Shown piece after piece: positions 7,177 to 14,870 of a stretch of 23,227 bases of DNA. Every line of letters starts with the position of its first letter. Within the stretch, counting starts at the first letter, position 1. Under the pieces are notes generated by a model. That model saw only the letters and a program-made list of their open reading frames with translations, was not told where the DNA came from and did no database searches. A program made the position numbers and the translations under genes. This DNA comes from JAQAZP01 sp965531145 (GTDB lineage Bacteria; Acidobacteriota; JAQAZP01): positions 1 to 23,227 of the forward strand of contig CBESOE010000059.1 in NCBI GenBank assembly GCA_965531145.1. Reading direction: 5' to 3'.

Positions 7177-9744
7177 ATGGGTCATGAAGAGGCGAGCAAC
7201 GGGAATGTCATGCCCAAATTCCGGTTCCTGCTGAACAAGCATCAGATACGGAAGCGGAACGGAAATATTGCTCCGTTCGATCAGGAACGGATCACCGACG
7301 CGATTTTCAATGCGGCGAAATCGGTGGGGGGGACCGATCGAGCGGCGGCTGTCCGTCTTTCCAACAATGTCTGCGAGGCGGTGCTGACCAGTTTCCACAA
7401 GCGGAGCATCCCCGCCGTGGAGCAGATCCAGGACCTGGTGGAGAAGGTTCTCATCGAAGAGGGACACGCCAGGACCGCCAAGGCCTACATCCTCTACCGC
7501 GAACAGCATGCCCGGCTCCGCGACGCGCGGAGCATGCTCCTCGACATTCACTCGACCATGGACGGCTACCTCAGCCAGGCCGACTGGCGGGTCCGTGAAA
7601 ACAGCAACGTCAACTACTCCCTCGGCGGTCTGATCCTGCACAACTCGGGCACGGTCACCGCCAACTACTGGCTGAACCACATCTATACCAAGGAAATCGC
7701 CGACGCGCACCGCGACGGTGAAATGCACATCCACGATCTCTCCATGTTTTCCGGCTACTGCGCCGGCTGGAGCCTGGACCAGCTGATCCGAGAAGGCCTC
7801 GGCGGAGTTGAAAACAAGATCAGTTCCAGCCCGGCAAAGCACCTCAGCACTCTGAGCGCGCAAATGGTCAACTTCCTCGGCGTGCTGCAGAACGAGTGGG
7901 CCGGGGCCCAGGCCTTCTCCAGTTTCGACACCTACCTCGCCCCCTTTATCCGGGTGGATGATCTCAGCTTCGAGGACGTCAAGCAGCACGTGCAGAGCTT
8001 TGTCTTCGGCGTCAACACGCCCTCCCGCTGGGGCAGCCAGGCGCCGTTCACCAACATCACCCTCGACTGGACGGTGCCCGAAGACCTGAAGGACAAGCCG
8101 GCCCTGGTGGGCGGTAAGGAACTGGACGTGACCTATGGCGACTTCCAGAAAGAGATGGACGTGGTCAACCGGGCCTTCCTCGAGGTGATGATGGAAGGTG
8201 ATGCCGACGGCCGTGGTTTCCCCTACCCGATCCCCACCTACAACATCACTCGGGATTTCGACTGGGATTCCCCCAACGCCTCCCTGCTCTTCCAGATGAC
8301 CGGAAAATACGGCACGCCCTACTTCCAGAATTTCATCAACAGTGATCTCAAACCGGGCGACGTGCGGTCCATGTGCTGCCGGCTGCAGCTGGACAAGCGC
8401 GAACTGAGAAAGAAAGGCGGCGGGCTGTTCGGCGCCGCCGAGCTCACCGGGTCCATCGGCGTGGTCACCCTCAACCTGCCCCGCATCGGCTACATCTCCG
8501 AGACGAAGGATGAGTTTTACGGCAACCTCACCAGGTTGATGGAGATCGGCCGCGACTCGCTGGAGGCCAAACGGCGGGTGGTGACCAAACTGATGGAGGA
8601 GGGTCTCTTCCCCTATACGCAGCGCTATCTCGGCACCTGGGACAACCATTTCTCCACCATCGGCATCGTGGGGATGAACGAGTGCTGCCTCAACTTCCTC
8701 GGCAAGAGCATCGAGCACCAGGAAGCCGCCGATTTCACCATCGAGATGCTCGACTATATGCGAGACGTGCTGGTCACCTTCCAGAAGGAGACCGGCAACA
8801 TGTACAACCTGGAAGCCACGCCGGCGGAGTCCACCTCCTACCGCCTGGCCAAGATCGACAAGCAGGAGTTTCCGGAGATCACCACTGCCGGCGAGGAAGT
8901 CCCGTACTACACCAACTCAACGCAGCTGCCGGTGGACCTCACCGGAGACCTTTTCGAAGCCCTCGACCTGCAGGAGCCGGTCCAGTCTCGCTACACCGGG
9001 GGCACGGTGTTCCACTCGATGATCGGTGAATCCATCGACGACCTGGACGCCTGCAAGTCGCTGGTCAAGCGCATCGCCGAGAACTACCGCATTCCCTACT
9101 TCACCATCACCCCCACCTTCTCGGTCTGCCCCGATCACGGCTACCTCAAGGGCGAGCAGTTCAAGTGCGGCGACTGCGGGGCCGACACCGAGGTCTATTC
9201 ACGGATCGTCGGCTACTACCGCCCGGTGGGCAACTGGAACAAGGGCAAGCGCGAGGAGTATTTCGAGCGCCAGACCTTCGATCAATGCCCGGCGAGCATG
9301 CCCCACAGCCACAAGGCACGGACGGATGACGCCGTGACCGTGACACCGGTAACCACCGGGGAGACGCCACGGCCCGCTGTCACCGCCGACATCGGCGAAG
9401 AGGTGGCGACGCCGGAACCGCTGGCGGCGGCAGCGCCGGGCAACGGGGGACGGAACCTCAAGCTGTTCACCATGCCCAATTGCACCGCCTGCACCGAGAC
9501 CATCTCCAGCATCAACGATTTCATCCCCTTCAGCGACCGCCAGGTCTACAATCTGAAGGAGAAGAAGGGCCGCGACCTGTTCACCCAGTTCTACCCGATG
9601 CTGAGGAAGAGGGTGCAGCGGTCGGTGGACGGCAGCCTCGACGTGCCGATCCTGCTGGAGCTGGACAACGACGAGAAGGTGGTGGGGATCGCTTCGGGCA
9701 AGGACGAGATCCTGCAGCACCTCTCGGTCAACCCCGGCCGATGA
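7177..9744 (+). CDS. nrdD: Anaerobic (class III) ribonucleoside-triphosphate reductase with fused C-terminal glutaredoxin-like domain
   Basis: This 855-residue enzyme reduces ribonucleotides to deoxyribonucleotides without oxygen, using a glycyl radical. Residues of about 15-110 form an ATP-cone allosteric domain (IRKRNGNIAPFDQERI). The catalytic barrel follows, with C400/C401 in SMCCRL, one of which is the likely thiyl-radical Cys, and GVVTLNLPRIGY. A zinc site (C651, C664, C667) precedes the glycyl-radical motif RIVGYYRPVG, with G679. Ordinary NrdD ends about 25-30 residues later. Here an Ala/Pro/Thr-rich linker (about 709-758) leads to a thioredoxin-fold domain with LFTMPNCTACTE (C769, C772) and a probable cis-Pro P824 in DVPILLEL. 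ATG 7177 is preferred to ATG 7150 because GGAGG (7166-7170) is 6 bp upstream. nrdG overlaps its stop codon. Regulation by NrdR is suggested by the upstream boxes. Confidence 0.95.
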   Translation: MGHEEASNGNVMPKFRFLLNKHQIRKRNGNIAPFDQERITDAIFNAAKSVGGTDRAAAVRLSNNVCEAVLTSFHKRSIPAVEQIQDLVEKVLIEEGHARTAKAYILYREQHARLRDARSMLLDIHSTMDGYLSQADWRVRENSNVNYSLGGLILHNSGTVTANYWLNHIYTKEIADAHRDGEMHIHDLSMFSGYCAGWSLDQLIREGLGGVENKISSSPAKHLSTLSAQMVNFLGVLQNEWAGAQAFSSFDTYLAPFIRVDDLSFEDVKQHVQSFVFGVNTPSRWGSQAPFTNITLDWTVPEDLKDKPALVGGKELDVTYGDFQKEMDVVNRAFLEVMMEGDADGRGFPYPIPTYNITRDFDWDSPNASLLFQMTGKYGTPYFQNFINSDLKPGDVRSMCCRLQLDKRELRKKGGGLFGAAELTGSIGVVTLNLPRIGYISETKDEFYGNLTRLMEIGRDSLEAKRRVVTKLMEEGLFPYTQRYLGTWDNHFSTIGIVGMNECCLNFLGKSIEHQEAADFTIEMLDYMRDVLVTFQKETGNMYNLEATPAESTSYRLAKIDKQEFPEITTAGEEVPYYTNSTQLPVDLTGDLFEALDLQEPVQSRYTGGTVFHSMIGESIDDLDACKSLVKRIAENYRIPYFTITPTFSVCPDHGYLKGEQFKCGDCGADTEVYSRIVGYYRPVGNWNKGKREEYFERQTFDQCPASMPHSHKARTDDAVTVTPVTTGETPRPAVTADIGEEVATPEPLAAAAPGNGGRNLKLFTMPNCTACTETISSINDFIPFSDRQVYNLKEKKGRDLFTQFYPMLRKRVQRSVDGSLDVPILLELDNDEKVVGIASGKDEILQHLSVNPGR

Positions 9745-10457
9745 CCATTGCCATCGGCGGATTGATCAAGACCACCCTGGTTGATTTCCCGGCCAGGGTG
9801 GCCTGCTCCATCTTTCTCCAGGGCTGCAACTTCCGTTGCGGGTTCTGCCACAATCCCGGGATGGTCCCACCTGGCCGGCCGCCGGAACCGGTGAACCCCG
9901 AAGATGTACTGGCATTGCTGGCCCGGCGGCAGGGGCTGGTTGACGGCCTCTGCATCAGTGGCGGAGAACCGCTGATGCAGAACGGGCTGAGCAGTTTTCT
10001 GCGCCGGATAAAGGATGAGGCCGGGGTGGCGGTGAAGCTGGACACCAACGGTTCCTATCCCGGCCGTCTGGACCAGCTGCTGGACGAGGGCCTGGTGGAC
10101 TACGTCGCTCTGGACATCAAGGCGCCTCCCGGGCTCTATGGCGAGGCCACCGGCGGCAGGGGTGAACCTGGTCCGGTGGAGGAGAGCGTGCGAATCCTGC
10201 GCAGCCGTGAAATTGAATTCGAACTGCGCACCACCCTGGTGCCGGGGCTGGCCGGTGAGGAGCAGCTGCTGGAGATCTGCCGCTGGGTGGGTGGCGTGGG
10301 CACCACCGGCACCACGTACGTGCTGCAGCAGTATCGACCCGACGTCACCCTCGATCCAGCCTGGGCCGCCCTGGAACCGTTCTCCGCTGCCGAGGTCGAG
10401 CGGCTGGCCGCTCTCTGCACCCCCTATTTCGACAGGGTACTGGTCCGGTCCGGCTGA
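9741..10457 (+). CDS. nrdG: Anaerobic ribonucleotide reductase activating protein (radical SAM)
   Basis: This 238-residue radical SAM enzyme uses S-adenosylmethionine and one 4Fe-4S cluster to generate the glycyl radical on NrdD. The cluster motif CNFRCGFC gives C29, C33 and C36. The glycine-rich SAM-binding segment is CISGGEPLM, followed by KLDTNGSYP and YVALDIKAPP, typical of the longer NrdG type. ATG 9741 overlaps the nrdD stop in the arrangement ATGA, so translation is probably coupled. A longer upstream frame would lie inside nrdD and reads as its shadow. No terminator is evident after the stop codon; the next operon has its own promoter about 120 bp downstream. Confidence 0.95.
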   Translation: MTIAIGGLIKTTLVDFPARVACSIFLQGCNFRCGFCHNPGMVPPGRPPEPVNPEDVLALLARRQGLVDGLCISGGEPLMQNGLSSFLRRIKDEAGVAVKLDTNGSYPGRLDQLLDEGLVDYVALDIKAPPGLYGEATGGRGEPGPVEESVRILRSREIEFELRTTLVPGLAGEEQLLEICRWVGGVGTTGTTYVLQQYRPDVTLDPAWAALEPFSAAEVERLAALCTPYFDRVLVRSG

Positions 10458-10577
10458 ACTACGCTCTCCGGCGAAAATGCTGCACAAAGTCTCCCATTCA
10501 TATCTTTCAGTCCCTGGCCGTCCCTCAATCAATTGCAATGAAAACGCATGAAATAAAAGGGATAAGATGGAGCAGTC

Positions 10578-10605
10578 TTGACAGGGGGCGGCAGGTCAGT
10601 ATGAT
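10578..10605 (+). promoter_or_regulatory. Predicted sigma-70 promoter of the hdrCB-frdBA-like operon
   Basis: TTGACA (10578-10583), a 16-bp spacer and TATGAT (10600-10605) lie about 120 bp upstream of the first gene. An overlapping GATAAT (10603-10608) is a second -10 candidate with a 19-bp spacer. Confidence 0.68.
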
Positions 10606-10727
10606 AATCGATTTGATGCGTTTCATGTTGCACGCAGTGTTGCAGCCAACAGCCATCCAGGGCCGGGGCATCAGCCGGTCGGCCTTGAACCGCAAGGATT
10701 TCAGGACGTTCCAAACGAGGTGTGCTT

Positions 10728-11135
10728 GTGGGAATCGAAATATCGGATCGCACGTATGATGAGGAGTTCGTCAGGAAACTCGAGGAAATCAGCGGGGAGA
10801 ACTTCCATAAATGCATGCAGTGCGGCACCTGCACGGCGGCCTGTCCGATGGCCGACAGTTCCGACGTGCCGCCGCGGCAGATCATCCTCTTCTCGCACTA
10901 CGGGCAGAAGAAGAGCGTGGAAGACTCGAAGATGATCTGGCTCTGCGCCACCTGCCAGAGCTGTACGGTCAGTTGCCCGAGAGGGATTGACCTGACCAAG
11001 GTGATGGAAGCCGCCCGGATGCTGAAGCTCCGAACCAACGAGAACCATATCGAGCCTTCCGAGATTCCCGAGGAGACGCTCGAGGAGATGCCGCAGATAG
11101 CCATGGTCAGCTGTTTCCGCCGGCACACGTCATGA
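10728..11135 (+). CDS. HdrC-like protein with two 4Fe-4S clusters
   Basis: This 135-residue cytoplasmic protein carries two complete CxxCxxCxxxCP motifs: C29, C32, C35, C39 (CMQCGTCTAACP) and C73, C76, C79, C83 (CATCQSCTVSCP). The spacing and short helical flanks match the HdrC subunit of heterodisulfide reductases, which passes electrons to the HdrB active site. GTG 10728 is chosen because GAGGT (10717-10721) lies 6 bp upstream; GTG 10722 would be too close. It is the first gene of a four-gene operon, and hdrB-like starts 8 bp after its stop. The extra Cys near the C terminus (VSCFRR) is not part of a motif. Confidence 0.87.
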   Translation: MGIEISDRTYDEEFVRKLEEISGENFHKCMQCGTCTAACPMADSSDVPPRQIILFSHYGQKKSVEDSKMIWLCATCQSCTVSCPRGIDLTKVMEAARMLKLRTNENHIEPSEIPEETLEEMPQIAMVSCFRRHTS

Positions 11136-11143
11136 GGGGTACG

Positions 11144-12028
11144 ATGAAAGTTAGCTACTATCCGGGATGCACCCTGAAGACCAAGGCCGCGAATCTCGAC
11201 CGCACCGCCGTGGCGGCGCTGGAGGCCCTAGGCGTGGAACTGGAGGAGCTGCCCCGCTGGAACTGCTGCGGCGCGGTTTTCTCCCTGGCCGACGACAACC
11301 TGATCAACCTGCTGGCGCCGGTGCGTGTCCTGATCCGGGTCAAGGAGCAGGGCGAGACAAAAGTGCTCACCGCCTGCTCCATGTGCTACAACACCTTGGC
11401 CCGGGCCAACCTGGTGATGCGCGACGACGAGGAGAAGCGGTTCACCATCAACAGCTTCATGGAAGAGGAGCCGGACTACGAGGGCGATGTGGATGTGCTG
11501 CACCTGCTGCCGTTCCTCCGCGACACCGTGGGCTGGGACACGGTGCGGGAGAAAGTGAAGGTGCCGCTCACCGGGCTCAAGGTGGCCCCGTACTACGGCT
11601 GCACCCTCCTGCGCCCCCGCGAGGTGGCCATCGAACCCACCGACCGGCCGACCCTCTTCCGGGAGTTCATCGAGGCGTTGGGGGCCGAAGCGGTCTCCTT
11701 CCCCGCGGCCGATGACTGCTGCAGCTCGTACACCATGGTCAGCCACCCGGAGGAGGCGCTGAACAGCGCCCGCCACGTGCTCGATTCGGCCCGGACCCAC
11801 GGTGCCGAGGCGCTGGTTTCCAGCTGCCCGCTCTGTGAGTTCAACCTGGGGCGCAAGCAGGAGGCCATGGCGGCCGGGGCCGAGGGTTTCGAGGGTATCC
11901 CCACCTACTACTTCACCCAGTTGCTGGCCGTGGCCCTGGGGCTGGAGGAAAAGGTCTGCCGTTTCGAACTGAACGAACCCGCATCGAGGGAATTGCTGGA
12001 CAGCCGCAAGTTCATCCAGAGTGCATGA
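11144..12028 (+). CDS. HdrB-like protein with two CCG domains
   Basis: This 294-residue protein belongs to the HdrB family. It has two complete CCG motifs: C9, C41-C42, C78, C81 and C153, C192-C193, C228, C231, starting at YYPGCTLK and at YYGCTLLRP. In methanogen HdrB such motifs bind two noncubane 4Fe-4S clusters that cleave the CoM-S-S-CoB heterodisulfide. Related subunits occur in TfrB, SdhE and MfrE. Bacteria lack this disulfide, so here it may act on another thiol/disulfide or pass electrons to the flavoprotein. ATG 11144 is preferred to ATG 11132 because GAGGGG is well placed before it and the product then starts MKVSYYPGC, as in homologues. No membrane segment or signal is present. The 52-bp gap to the next gene contains no terminator. 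Confidence 0.9.
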   Translation: MKVSYYPGCTLKTKAANLDRTAVAALEALGVELEELPRWNCCGAVFSLADDNLINLLAPVRVLIRVKEQGETKVLTACSMCYNTLARANLVMRDDEEKRFTINSFMEEEPDYEGDVDVLHLLPFLRDTVGWDTVREKVKVPLTGLKVAPYYGCTLLRPREVAIEPTDRPTLFREFIEALGAEAVSFPAADDCCSSYTMVSHPEEALNSARHVLDSARTHGAEALVSSCPLCEFNLGRKQEAMAAGAEGFEGIPTYYFTQLLAVALGLEEKVCRFELNEPASRELLDSRKFIQSA

Positions 12029-12080
12029 ACCCGGTGTCCCGCTTCAGCTCTGATTACTTTATTTTTACCGAGAGGTCCAG

Positions 12081-12836
12081 ATGAGCGACGAAACCGCCAA
12101 GACCACCGAAGGCATGGACGCCGAACTGATCCCCATCTACGTCATGGGGAAGCGCTACGATGTGCCCGATTCCCTGACCATCATGAAGGCCCTCGAATAT
12201 GCCGGGTACAGGTATATCCGCGGCTGCGGCTGCCGCGGCGGCATCTGCGGCGCCTGCGGAACGGTCTACCGCAAACCCGGCGACTACCACATCCGGGTGG
12301 GCCTGGCCTGCCAGACCGTGGTGGAGCCGGACATGTATCTGACCCAGATCCCCTTCTTCCCGGCGATCAGGTCCAGCTACAATTTCGAGGAGATCAGCGC
12401 CGACGCCACCGAGGTGCACAAGCTCTACCCCGAGCTTTTCCGCTGTGTCGCCTGCAACGCCTGCACCAAGGTCTGCCCCATGGACGTCCAGGTGATGGAC
12501 TATGTGGCCGCGATCAAGCAGGGCGACCTGAAAAAGGCCAACGAGCTCTCCTTCGACTGCATCCAGTGCGGCCTCTGCACCTCCCGCTGCATGGCGGAGA
12601 TGGCCCAGTATCACATCGCCCAGATGGTGCGCCGGATCCACGGCAGCAAGATCACCCCGCGGGCCGAGCACCTTCAGACCATGGTGGACAACATCGCTGC
12701 CGGCACGTTCGACGAGGGCATCGAGAAGTTGAAGACTATGGACGAAGAGACGATGAAGGACGTCTACCAGAACCGGCAGCAGGAGCCCCACATGTCCCAG
12801 GAGGACTGGAAGCCCGAGGACCCCAGCTATCTCTGA
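12081..12836 (+). CDS. Succinate dehydrogenase/fumarate reductase iron-sulfur subunit-like protein (FrdB/SdhB/TfrB-N type)
   Basis: This 251-residue protein has an N-terminal plant-ferredoxin-like 2Fe-2S domain with C51, C56, C59 and C77 (CRGGICGACG and LACQT). Two cubane motifs follow: C122, C125, C128, C132 (CVACNACTKVCP) and C160, C163, C166, C170 (CIQCGLCTSRC). Classical SdhB/FrdB has 2Fe-2S, 4Fe-4S and 3Fe-4S centres. Here the last motif has a full CxxCxxCxxxC and may hold a 4Fe-4S cluster, as proposed for TfrB and CCG-linked enzymes. It should wire the HdrB-like subunit to the flavoprotein encoded next. ATG 12081 follows GAGAGGT at good spacing. The C terminus (from about 210) is charged and specific to this type. 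Confidence 0.9.
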   Translation: MSDETAKTTEGMDAELIPIYVMGKRYDVPDSLTIMKALEYAGYRYIRGCGCRGGICGACGTVYRKPGDYHIRVGLACQTVVEPDMYLTQIPFFPAIRSSYNFEEISADATEVHKLYPELFRCVACNACTKVCPMDVQVMDYVAAIKQGDLKKANELSFDCIQCGLCTSRCMAEMAQYHIAQMVRRIHGSKITPRAEHLQTMVDNIAAGTFDEGIEKLKTMDEETMKDVYQNRQQEPHMSQEDWKPEDPSYL

Positions 12837-12909
12837 GGCGGTGGCCGTCACCGGTGGACGTCATATCGCAACGATTCAGAGCGCACGCGCAACCAGCAGG
12901 TGAAAAAAG

Positions 12910-14580
12910 ATGCCTTACCCCGAGTCATTGAAAGAGCTGATCAAGGTCGTTGAATCGACGAGAGCGGAGCGGGTGGCCAAGAAGAAGGCCGGCGAGGAAG
13001 TGCCCTTCCTCGACCTCGATGAGCGGAAGAAACGTCTGGACTACCATCCCGACTTCAAGGAAGAGGGACGGCGGGAAATAAAGATCGGACCCAGCAAGGG
13101 CTACCACATCGCTCACGAGGTGGTGGACCTGCTGGAAGCGCGGAGCCGGGTCAACCCCGAAAAGATCGACCTCTCCACGGCGGCCCACGAGACCGATGTG
13201 CTGATCATCGGCGGCGGCGGTGCCGGAACCGCGGCGGCCCTGCTGGCCCAGGAGCAGGGGGCCAAGGTGATCCTGGCCACCAAGCTGCGCCACGGTGACG
13301 CCAACACCATGATGGCCGAGGGCGGCATTCAGGCGGCCACCAAGGTGGGCAAGGATTCGCCCTGGTATCACTATCTTGACGTGATGGGCGGGGGCCATTT
13401 CAAGAACACCCCCGAGCTGGTTGAAACCTTGTGCAAGCAGGCCCCTGACGCCATCAAGTGGCTTGAACATCACGGCTGCAACTTCACCAAGAAGGCCGAC
13501 GGCACCCTGGAGACGATCCACGGCGGCGGCACCTCGCGCAAAAGGATGCACTACGCCGCGGACATCACCGGCGCGGAGATCATGCGCACCGTGCGTGACG
13601 AAGCTCGCAACCGTAGCAATGACATCACGGTGATCGAGTTCTCGCCGGCGGTGGAGCTGGTGCTCAACGAGCACGGGCAGTGCGCCGGCGCGGTGCTCTA
13701 CAACATGGAGACCGAGGAATACACCCTGGTCAAGGCCAAGGCGGTGGTGATGGCCACCGGCGGCAGCGGCCGTCTCCACGTGCAGAACTTCATGACCACC
13801 AACCACTACGGCGCCACCGCCGACGGCCTCATCATGGCCTACCGTGCCGGGGTGAAGGTCTGCTTCCTGCACACGGTGCAATACCACCCCACCGGCGTGG
13901 TCTTCCCCGAGCAGGCCGAGGGCATCCTGATCACCGAGAAGTTCCGCGGCGCCGGCGCCAACCTGGTGAACATCGAAGGAAACCAGTTCGTCAACGAGCG
14001 TGAGCCCCGGGACGTGGAAGCGGCCTCGATCATCCGCGAGTGCACCGAGGCGGGCAAGGGTGTGCCCACCCCCACCGGCAAGTTCGGAGTCTGGCTCGAT
14101 TCGCCGATGATCGAAGACCTCGTCGGGCCGGGTACGGTGGAGAAGGAGTTCCCGGGCAAGTTCATCCTCTACAAGCGCTTCGGCATCGACATCTCCAAGG
14201 AGCCGATGCTGATCTTCCCCACGCTGCACTATCAGAATGGCGGCCTGGAGTTCCAGAAAGACGGCAGCACCGAAGTGCCCGGCCTCTACGTGGCCGGCGA
14301 GGTGGGCGGAGGCATCCACGGCCAGAACCGGTTGATGGGCAACTCGCTGCTGGACATCATGGTTTTCGGCCGTATCGCCGGCGAAAACGCGGCGAAGTTT
14401 GCCGCCGATGGCTCAAAGGATGGTTCGCTGACCCTGGAGCACGTGGCGAAATACAACAAGGAAATCGACGATTCCGGTGTGGAGACAACCCGCGTTGCGC
14501 CCATGCTGCTCCCCGACTACACCCTGGCTCACACCAAGGAGAAGCAGCTCACCAGCACCTACGTGGGCACCATGCGGTAA
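12910..14580 (+). CDS. Fumarate reductase/succinate dehydrogenase flavoprotein-like subunit with noncovalent FAD predicted
   Basis: This 556-residue FAD protein has a charged extension of about 95 residues, then the dinucleotide fold DVLIIGGGGAGTAA (G101-G106). All four catalytic residues of fumarate reductases are seen: H326 (QYHPTG), R346 (EKFRGAG), H440 (LHYQNGG) and R474 (NRLMGNSL), corresponding by motif to E. coli FrdA H232, R287, H355 and R390. The histidine that covalently holds FAD in SdhA/FrdA (SHTVAAEGG) is N132 here (ANTMMAEGG), so FAD should be noncovalent, a state that favours fumarate reduction over succinate oxidation. The usual C-terminal helical domain after the Arg motif is mostly absent. 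No Tat signal is present, so it is cytoplasmic. ATG 12910 follows GCAGGTG. It is last in the operon. L-aspartate oxidase is a less likely alternative, given the neighbours. Confidence 0.88.
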   Translation: MPYPESLKELIKVVESTRAERVAKKKAGEEVPFLDLDERKKRLDYHPDFKEEGRREIKIGPSKGYHIAHEVVDLLEARSRVNPEKIDLSTAAHETDVLIIGGGGAGTAAALLAQEQGAKVILATKLRHGDANTMMAEGGIQAATKVGKDSPWYHYLDVMGGGHFKNTPELVETLCKQAPDAIKWLEHHGCNFTKKADGTLETIHGGGTSRKRMHYAADITGAEIMRTVRDEARNRSNDITVIEFSPAVELVLNEHGQCAGAVLYNMETEEYTLVKAKAVVMATGGSGRLHVQNFMTTNHYGATADGLIMAYRAGVKVCFLHTVQYHPTGVVFPEQAEGILITEKFRGAGANLVNIEGNQFVNEREPRDVEAASIIRECTEAGKGVPTPTGKFGVWLDSPMIEDLVGPGTVEKEFPGKFILYKRFGIDISKEPMLIFPTLHYQNGGLEFQKDGSTEVPGLYVAGEVGGGIHGQNRLMGNSLLDIMVFGRIAGENAAKFAADGSKDGSLTLEHVAKYNKEIDDSGVETTRVAPMLLPDYTLAHTKEKQLTSTYVGTMR

Positions 14581-14606
14581 TGCCTGCAACATGCTGACAT
14601 GCAAAT

Positions 14607-14635
14607 GCCCGCCGGTCACCCGGCGGGCTTTTTTT
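14607..14635 (+). terminator. Intrinsic terminator of the hdrCB-frdBA-like operon
   Basis: A perfect 9-bp stem, GCCCGCCGG with CCGGCGGGC, a TCAC loop and seven T lie 27 bp past the flavoprotein stop codon. Confidence 0.93.
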
Positions 14636-14638
14636 GCT

Positions 14639-14724
14639 TAAAAAGGGGACAGGTAACTTTTTAACGGCTCGGTCTGACACCGTTTAAAAAGTTACCTGTC
14701 CCCTTTTTAAATCCTTTTTAAATC
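14639..14724. repeat. Long inverted repeat resembling REP/RAYT-type mobile element remnant
   Basis: Arms of about 29-30 bp (14639-14667 and 14680-14709) pair with a single bulged base around a 12-nt loop. The arm core is AAAAAGGGGACAGGTAACTT. GGGGACAG-containing hairpins flanked by A and T runs are common between genes in proteobacteria and often occur near IS200-like/RAYT transposases. None is present in this window. The right end is followed by a tandem duplication of CTTTTTAAATC (to 14724). It starts right after the operon terminator, so it could also add bidirectional termination. Confidence 0.7.
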
Positions 14725-14734
14725 GCGCACCCAT

Positions 14735-14860
14735 TCACTCGGGCAACGGCAAAGAGGTGTCCTGTTTTTCGGTGCCCAGCACGAAGTAGGTTTCGAAGGC
14801 GCTGATCCCGTGGCGGGAGAGCGAGACCTGGACATAGGCCAGGGTTCCCCGGTGCAGCAC
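14735..14860 (-). CDS. Short unrecognised reading frame after gph, possibly a gene remnant
   Basis: About 41 codons from GTG 14860 encode MLHRGTLAYVQVSL and continue to a stop at 14735. Third codon positions are almost all G or C, as in the surrounding genes, and the peptide is protein-like. This suggests real or formerly real coding sequence. It begins 11 bp after the gph stop codon, in another frame, and has only a weak ribosome site. It could be a small coupled gene or the 3' end of a lost gene. No family is recognised. Confidence 0.35.
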   Translation of the reverse strand: MLHRGTLAYVQVSLSRHGISAFETYFVLGTEKQDTSLPLPE

Positions 14861-14870
14861 TTCCGGGATC

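Noticed and set aside
7081..8718. Long minus-strand open frame of 545 codons opposite nrdD
   Set aside because: Antisense artefact of the GC-rich nrdD gene; it would also run through the nrdD promoter and has no recognisable family.
12925..14319. Long minus-strand open frame of 464 codons opposite the FrdA-like gene
   Set aside because: His/Val/Gly-rich shadow of a well-supported flavoprotein gene.
12910..14580. L-aspartate oxidase (NadB) as the identity of the flavoprotein
   Set aside because: It shares the active-site motifs and noncovalent FAD, but its operon partners are Fe-S and HdrBC-like electron carriers, and nadA or nadC is not nearby.
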